Shown piece after piece: positions 60,868 to 64,000 of a stretch of 64,000 nucleotides of DNA. Source of the DNA: CAIYZT01 sp052387855 (lineage in GTDB: Bacteria > Pseudomonadota > Alphaproteobacteria > Rhodobacterales > Rhodobacteraceae); assembly GCA_052387855.1 (NCBI GenBank), contig JBQTIT010000031.1, forward strand, positions 44,155 through 108,154. Reading direction: 5' to 3'. Under the pieces are notes generated by a model, which saw only the letters and a list, made by a program, of their open reading frames with translations, did not search any database and was not told where the DNA came from. Both the position numbers and the translations under genes were made by a program. Each line of letters starts with the position of its first letter. The first letter of the stretch is position 1.

Positions 60868-61491
60868 ATGCGTGCATCCGACCAACTGGCAGACTTCGTC
60901 GGCCAGGCCCTGGCGCAGGGCCGAAGCCGCGACGAGATCTCGGCCGCCCTGTCGCAGGCCGGCTGGAAACCCGAAGAGGTGGCCCGCGCACAGCGCGCCT
61001 GGGCGGCCCTGCCCTTTTCTCCGCCCGTGCCGCGCCCGCGACCGGCGCTCTCTGCCGCTGCGGGCATGTTCCTGTCGCTGGTGCTGACCGCCTGGCACGC
61101 CGTCTGGCTGGGGTTCCAACTGATCGAGCGCTGGCTGCCGGACCCGGCCGAGGCCGGGTATTTCGACCCCGATGGCCTGCGCTGGACGATCTCGGTTCTG
61201 ATCGTGGCCGTGCCTGTGTTCCTCTTGACCAATGCCCGCACCGTGCGCGCCGAACGCGCCGACGCCGGGCGGCGGCGGTCGGCCGTGGGGCGGTGGTTTT
61301 CCTATACCACGCTGTTCCTGGCGCTGCTGGCCATGACCGGCGATCTGGTCGCCGCGATCTTTGCGGCCCTGAGCGGCGATCTGACCGCGCGCTTCCTGGC
61401 CAAGGTGGCGCTGGTGGCGCTGGTCTCGGGGCTCATCGCGCTCTACTTCCGCGCGCGGCTTGAGGAGGTGCGCGATGACGCCGCGACGTGA
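60868..61491 (+). CDS. DUF5671-like membrane protein
   Basis: 207 residues. The N-terminus (SDQLADFVGQALAQGRSRDE, then SQAGW) forms a small helical domain that resembles UBA-like or LysM-linked helices; about four hydrophobic segments follow (AAGMFLSLVLTAWHAVWLGF, WTISVLIVAVPVFLLTNA, LFLALLAMTGDLVAAIFAAL, VALVALVSGLIALYF). This order fits the DUF5671 family. Function unknown. Its end overlaps the start of the next gene by 17 bases, so the two are coupled. Confidence 0.75.
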   Translation: MRASDQLADFVGQALAQGRSRDEISAALSQAGWKPEEVARAQRAWAALPFSPPVPRPRPALSAAAGMFLSLVLTAWHAVWLGFQLIERWLPDPAEAGYFDPDGLRWTISVLIVAVPVFLLTNARTVRAERADAGRRRSAVGRWFSYTTLFLALLAMTGDLVAAIFAALSGDLTARFLAKVALVALVSGLIALYFRARLEEVRDDAAT

Positions 61492-61891
61492 CAGCCTGAT
61501 TCTTTACGGCATCGGCCTTGTGGCCGCCGTGCTGGTCGGCTTGGGCATCGTGACCGTCGGCGGCCCGGACATTGCCCGCGCCGAGCGGCGCGATCAGGCG
61601 CGGCTTGAGGACCTTCAGCGACTGGTGCCGTACATCGGCTGCCTGACGGCCGAAGCTGGCCAGGGTCTGCCCCTTTCCCTGGGCGAGGCAAACACGTCCT
61701 GCGCCGAGGACCCGCCGCTTGCCGACCGCTTTGACGGCGCGCCCTATCGCTACGAGCGTCTGTCAGAGACAAGCTATCGGCTCTGCGCCCGTCTCGAACG
61801 CCCCGACCGCATGTCGCCCGATGCGCTCTGGACCCCTGACAGCAGCTTTAAGCCTTCGACGGGGTGCCTGACGGTCAGAGTTCAGGATTGA
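61475..61891 (+). CDS. Hypothetical membrane-anchored protein
   Basis: 138 residues: one N-terminal transmembrane segment (LILYGIGLVAAVLVGLGIVT) followed by a periplasmic part with Cys pairs (YIGCLTAEA, NTSCAED, YRLCARLE, STGCLTVRV). Four Cys suggest two disulfides. It overlaps the DUF5671 gene and likely works with it at the membrane. A run of twelve C follows the stop codon directly. No known family recognised. Confidence 0.75.
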   Translation: MTPRRDSLILYGIGLVAAVLVGLGIVTVGGPDIARAERRDQARLEDLQRLVPYIGCLTAEAGQGLPLSLGEANTSCAEDPPLADRFDGAPYRYERLSETSYRLCARLERPDRMSPDALWTPDSSFKPSTGCLTVRVQD

Positions 61892-61923
61892 CCCCCCCCC
61901 CCCGCGCCTGCCATCCCCCGTGC

Positions 61924-61991
61924 GAAATATCCCACGGGGGAAGCTCCATTGGCCCCAGGCCAAATGGAGCGCGGGGGTGTGAAACCCCTGC
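61924..61991. repeat. Intergenic repeat family 2, copy 3 (with swapped stem)
   Basis: Between two converging genes. It keeps GAAATATCCCACGGGGG on the left and the GCGGGGG, loop TGTGAAA, CCCCTGC hairpin on the right (61971-61991), but the middle stem is a different sequence, GCTCCATTGGCC / GGCCAAATGGAGC, replacing GCCGGTTTG / CAAACCGGC of the other copies. The structure is kept while the sequence is not. Confidence 0.8.
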
Positions 61992-62014
61992 CAGCGCCGC
62001 CGCGGGGGCTGCGG

Positions 62015-62875
62015 TCAGATCGCCGTCCGGCGCATCTCTTGCAGATAGATTTCGCGCAGGCGGGCCGCGATCGGTCCTGGCCTGCCCCCGCCCAGCGGGG
62101 TGCCGTCGATCTCGACCACCGGCATCACGAATGCCGAGGCCGAGGTGACGAATGCCTCGTCCGCCGCCTGCGCCTCTGCGATGGTAAAGGCGCGCTCCTC
62201 GACCTCCATCTGCGCCTCGGCGGCCAGGCGAAGGATGGCGACGCGGGTGATGCCGTGCAGGATGTCGCTGGAAAGGGGCCGGGTGATGATGCGCCCGCCC
62301 TTGACCAGATAGGCGTTGTTCGAGGTGCCCTCGGTCACCAGCCCGTCCTGCACGAACCAGGCATCATCGACCCCGGCCTTGCGCGCCGCCATCTTGCCCA
62401 TCGAGGGATAGAGAAGCTGCACGGTCTTGATGTCCCTCCGGTCCCAGCGCAGATCGGGGATCGAGATGACCCGCCAGCCCACCCTGGCCGCCGGGGTGTC
62501 GGCCAGGCCCGGCTTGGACTGGGTGAACAGAACCACCGTCGGCGGAACCTCGGGCCCCGGATAGACAAAGTCGCGATCCCCCGGATTGCCGCGCGTGACC
62601 TGAAGATAGATCATCCCATCCTCAAGCCCGTTCAGGGCGACCATCTGGCGATGGAGGTCCAGCCATTCGGCATCGCTGTGGGGATTGGTCATCTCAAGCT
62701 CGCCCAGCGAGCGGGCCAGGCGCCGGCAATGGCCGGCAAAGTCGATCAGCTTGCCGCCCAGGACCGAGGTCACCTCATAAACCCCGTCCGCCATCAGAAA
62801 GCCCCGGTCAAAGACCGAGACCCTGGCCTCGGCTTCGGGCAGGTTTTCGCCGTTGACATGGACGATGCGGCTCAT
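62015..62875 (-). CDS. Class IV aminotransferase (D-amino-acid transaminase-like)
   Basis: 286 residues, PLP fold type IV. N-terminus VHVNGENLPEAEARVSVFDR, GFLMADGVYE, catalytic Lys in RRDIKTVQLLYPSMGKM, PLP contact EGTSNNAYLV and C-terminal TSASAFVMPVVEIDG. Length and the FDRGFLFADGVYE-type motif fit D-alanine transaminase, which supplies D-amino acids for peptidoglycan; branched-chain transaminase is less likely. ATG 62873-62875. 24 bases after the ICMT-like gene on the same strand. Confidence 0.85.
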   Translation of the reverse strand: MSRIVHVNGENLPEAEARVSVFDRGFLMADGVYEVTSVLGGKLIDFAGHCRRLARSLGELEMTNPHSDAEWLDLHRQMVALNGLEDGMIYLQVTRGNPGDRDFVYPGPEVPPTVVLFTQSKPGLADTPAARVGWRVISIPDLRWDRRDIKTVQLLYPSMGKMAARKAGVDDAWFVQDGLVTEGTSNNAYLVKGGRIITRPLSSDILHGITRVAILRLAAEAQMEVEERAFTIAEAQAADEAFVTSASAFVMPVVEIDGTPLGGGRPGPIAARLREIYLQEMRRTAI

Positions 62876-62899
62876 TGCGGTCTCCTTTGGGCGTGGTGG

Positions 62900-63517
62900 T
62901 CAGGGCAGGGTCAGCATCGGCCAGAGCCCGGCCTCGCGGGTCCAGTCGATCAGCATGGCGGCGGGCAGAAAGCCCAGAAAGACCAGCGCGTCGCGATAGG
63001 TCATCCGCAGCGGCGCGATGGAGACCAGGATCTGCGGCGCGGTCCGGATCGCGGCCGCGCGTGGCAGGATGCGCGGGACCGCCTGCGCATAGGCCTCATA
63101 TGCGGCGCCGAATTCGGTTCGCAGGAACCTTTCCTCGCGCGCGGCGGTGCGCGACAGGATGGTGTAGATCACCGCCGTCACGGCAGCGGCAAGCAGCCAG
63201 GAGCCCAGCAGCAGCCCGAAGCCCGCGACCCCGAGCGTCGAGAAAAGGTAAAGCGGATGGCGGCAGAGCGAATAGGGGCCGTCCTGCATCACCTCCTGGT
63301 TCTTGCGCGACCCGATGTAAAGGATGGCCCAGAACCGCCCCAGCACCGCCGCCACGATCAAGAGCGTGCCAAAAAGCCGCGTCAGATCGCGCGGCCAGCC
63401 GGCATCCCACAGCGGGCGGGTCAAGAGCACCAGCGGCAAGACCACCAGCGCCGTGACGATCCGCAGCGCCGCGATGCGCAGCCTTTGATTGAAGGGTCGG
63501 GCGGTGTGGTCGGTCAT
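62900..63517 (-). CDS. ICMT/PEMT-like membrane methyltransferase
   Basis: 205 residues, integral membrane protein of the isoprenylcysteine carboxyl methyltransferase / phospholipid methyltransferase group. The SAM-site motif is GPYSLCRHPLYLFSTLG, with downstream EERFLRTEFGAAYEAYAQAV; hydrophobic segments flank it on both sides. Bacterial members methylate lipids or small molecules at the membrane; substrate unknown. Start ATG 63515-63517. The region upstream of it holds repeat array D. Confidence 0.82.
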   Translation of the reverse strand: MTDHTARPFNQRLRIAALRIVTALVVLPLVLLTRPLWDAGWPRDLTRLFGTLLIVAAVLGRFWAILYIGSRKNQEVMQDGPYSLCRHPLYLFSTLGVAGFGLLLGSWLLAAAVTAVIYTILSRTAAREERFLRTEFGAAYEAYAQAVPRILPRAAAIRTAPQILVSIAPLRMTYRDALVFLGFLPAAMLIDWTREAGLWPMLTLP

Positions 63518-63616
63518 GCCTGGCTCTGCGCGTTTCCCGCTTCCTGACGCCGCGCGCGGGCGGGGTCAAGGGCCTTGCGCGAATGGGGGGCGGAGCGGGG
63601 CAAGCGCAAGGCCGAG

Positions 63617-64000
63617 ACGGGAGGGAAAGGCAATGCCGTTCCTTTTCCGCCCGACTTTGGCCGAGGCATTCGCCGAGGTCATGCAATGCCGCCTACCCCA
63701 TCCCCGGCCAAGGGCCCCAAAGGCCCTCGGCCAGCGCCCGCCCCGCCCCCGGCGGGCGCTCCGCACCCGCCGGGTCGGGCGCAGGCCTTTTTCATTTATG
63801 CGGAACAGGTCACCCGGGCACGTTCCCACACGGGCGGGGAAACGCGGTGCGTTTCCTTCTCCGCCCGACTTTGGCCGAGGCTATGGCCGAGGTCATGCGC
63901 GCCGCGCGTTCCATCCCCGGCCGAGGGCCCCCAACGCCCTCCGTCAACCCCCCCCCCCCCCAGGGGGGGCGCGCCCCACCCACCCGGGGGGGCGCAGGCC
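63617..64000. repeat. Structured tandem repeat array D (family 1, two units, cut by window edge)
   Basis: Begins with a hairpin-4 fragment (GGAAAGGC, AAT, GCCGTTCC; about 63623-63643), then hairpin 1 at 63706 and 63919 (213-bp period). Unit 1 is well kept. Unit 2 decays from about 63930 into long C and G runs up to the window end. Orientation matches arrays A-C. It lies upstream of the ICMT-like gene; the gene on its right is outside the window, so the 3'-end rule cannot be tested here. The stretch from 63518 to 63616 shows nothing else. Confidence 0.85.

Noticed and set aside
61892..61903. Run of twelve C as a phase-variable switch
   Set aside because: It begins right after a stop codon, within an intergenic gap, so slippage would not change any protein.
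63930..64000. New degenerate repeat type at the window end
   Set aside because: The sequence passes from a good family 1 unit into long C and G runs; this looks like low-quality sequence at a contig end rather than biology.

Overview
The window is high-GC chromosomal DNA of an alphaproteobacterium, most likely Rhodobacterales (Paracoccus/Rhodobacter-like). Signs are the class I lysyl-tRNA synthetase, the CarD - FdxA - S4 protein - SUV3-like helicase order, the Anbu operon, the DMSP-lyase-family cupin, a SelD fused to an oxidoreductase, and the rpmI-rplT-pheS-pheT block. Coding density is high and most genes are household or metabolic. I see no complete prophage, insertion sequence or CRISPR array.

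Layout. 1-5.0 kb: end of carD, fdxA, an S4 protein, a SUV3-like helicase, a TPR protein and an SCP2-domain protein, then a monoacylglycerol-lipase-like hydrolase. 6.0-10.0 kb: four-gene Anbu operon (ATP-grasp, alpha-E, transglutaminase, proteasome-like peptidase). 10.2-16.3 kb: pepF, selU, argE and a Tat-exported multicopper oxidase. 16.4-25.5 kb: an inositol-type catabolic island with dehydrogenases, an ABC importer, a TIM-barrel isomerase and a LacI regulator. Divergent from it lies a MocD/MocE-like oxygenase pair plus a PanB-like protein, which together suggest use of an O-methylated cyclitol. 25.5-32.3 kb: YbbAP-type ABC exporter with TesA-like esterase, an FAD-linked dehydrogenase and an MFS transporter. 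32.3-35.6 kb: a minus-strand operon hemF-cobS-lysE-hypothetical-DMSP lyase family. 35.7-44.5 kb: lipoprotein, lysK, TerB, SelD fusion, hydantoinase-A-like protein. 44.6-49.5 kb: a tRNA with CAT anticodon (probably Ile2), rpe, a D,D-carboxypeptidase, a HAD hydrolase, clpS and an RsmC-like methyltransferase. 49.7-52 kb: a beta-helix protein that could be a gene-transfer-agent or phage-type spike. 52-58 kb: pheT, pheS, rplT and rpmI, interrupted by an opposite-strand accessory module (HTH protein plus a phage-like small protein) and by a 49-codon membrane ORF. 58-63.5 kb: pyk, N-formylglutamate amidohydrolase and small conserved proteins, a D-amino-acid-transaminase-like protein, and an ICMT-like membrane methyltransferase.

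The most unusual feature is the non-coding DNA. A 210-213 bp multi-hairpin repeat occurs as nine tandem units at four loci, always in the same orientation, and its stems show compensatory base changes. A second, smaller family has a 7-bp G-rich stem with a 7-nt loop next to an exchangeable stem-loop, and occurs at four more loci. At least six of these eight loci lie exactly where two converging genes end, which suggests a role in transcription termination, mRNA 3' ends or chromosome organisation.
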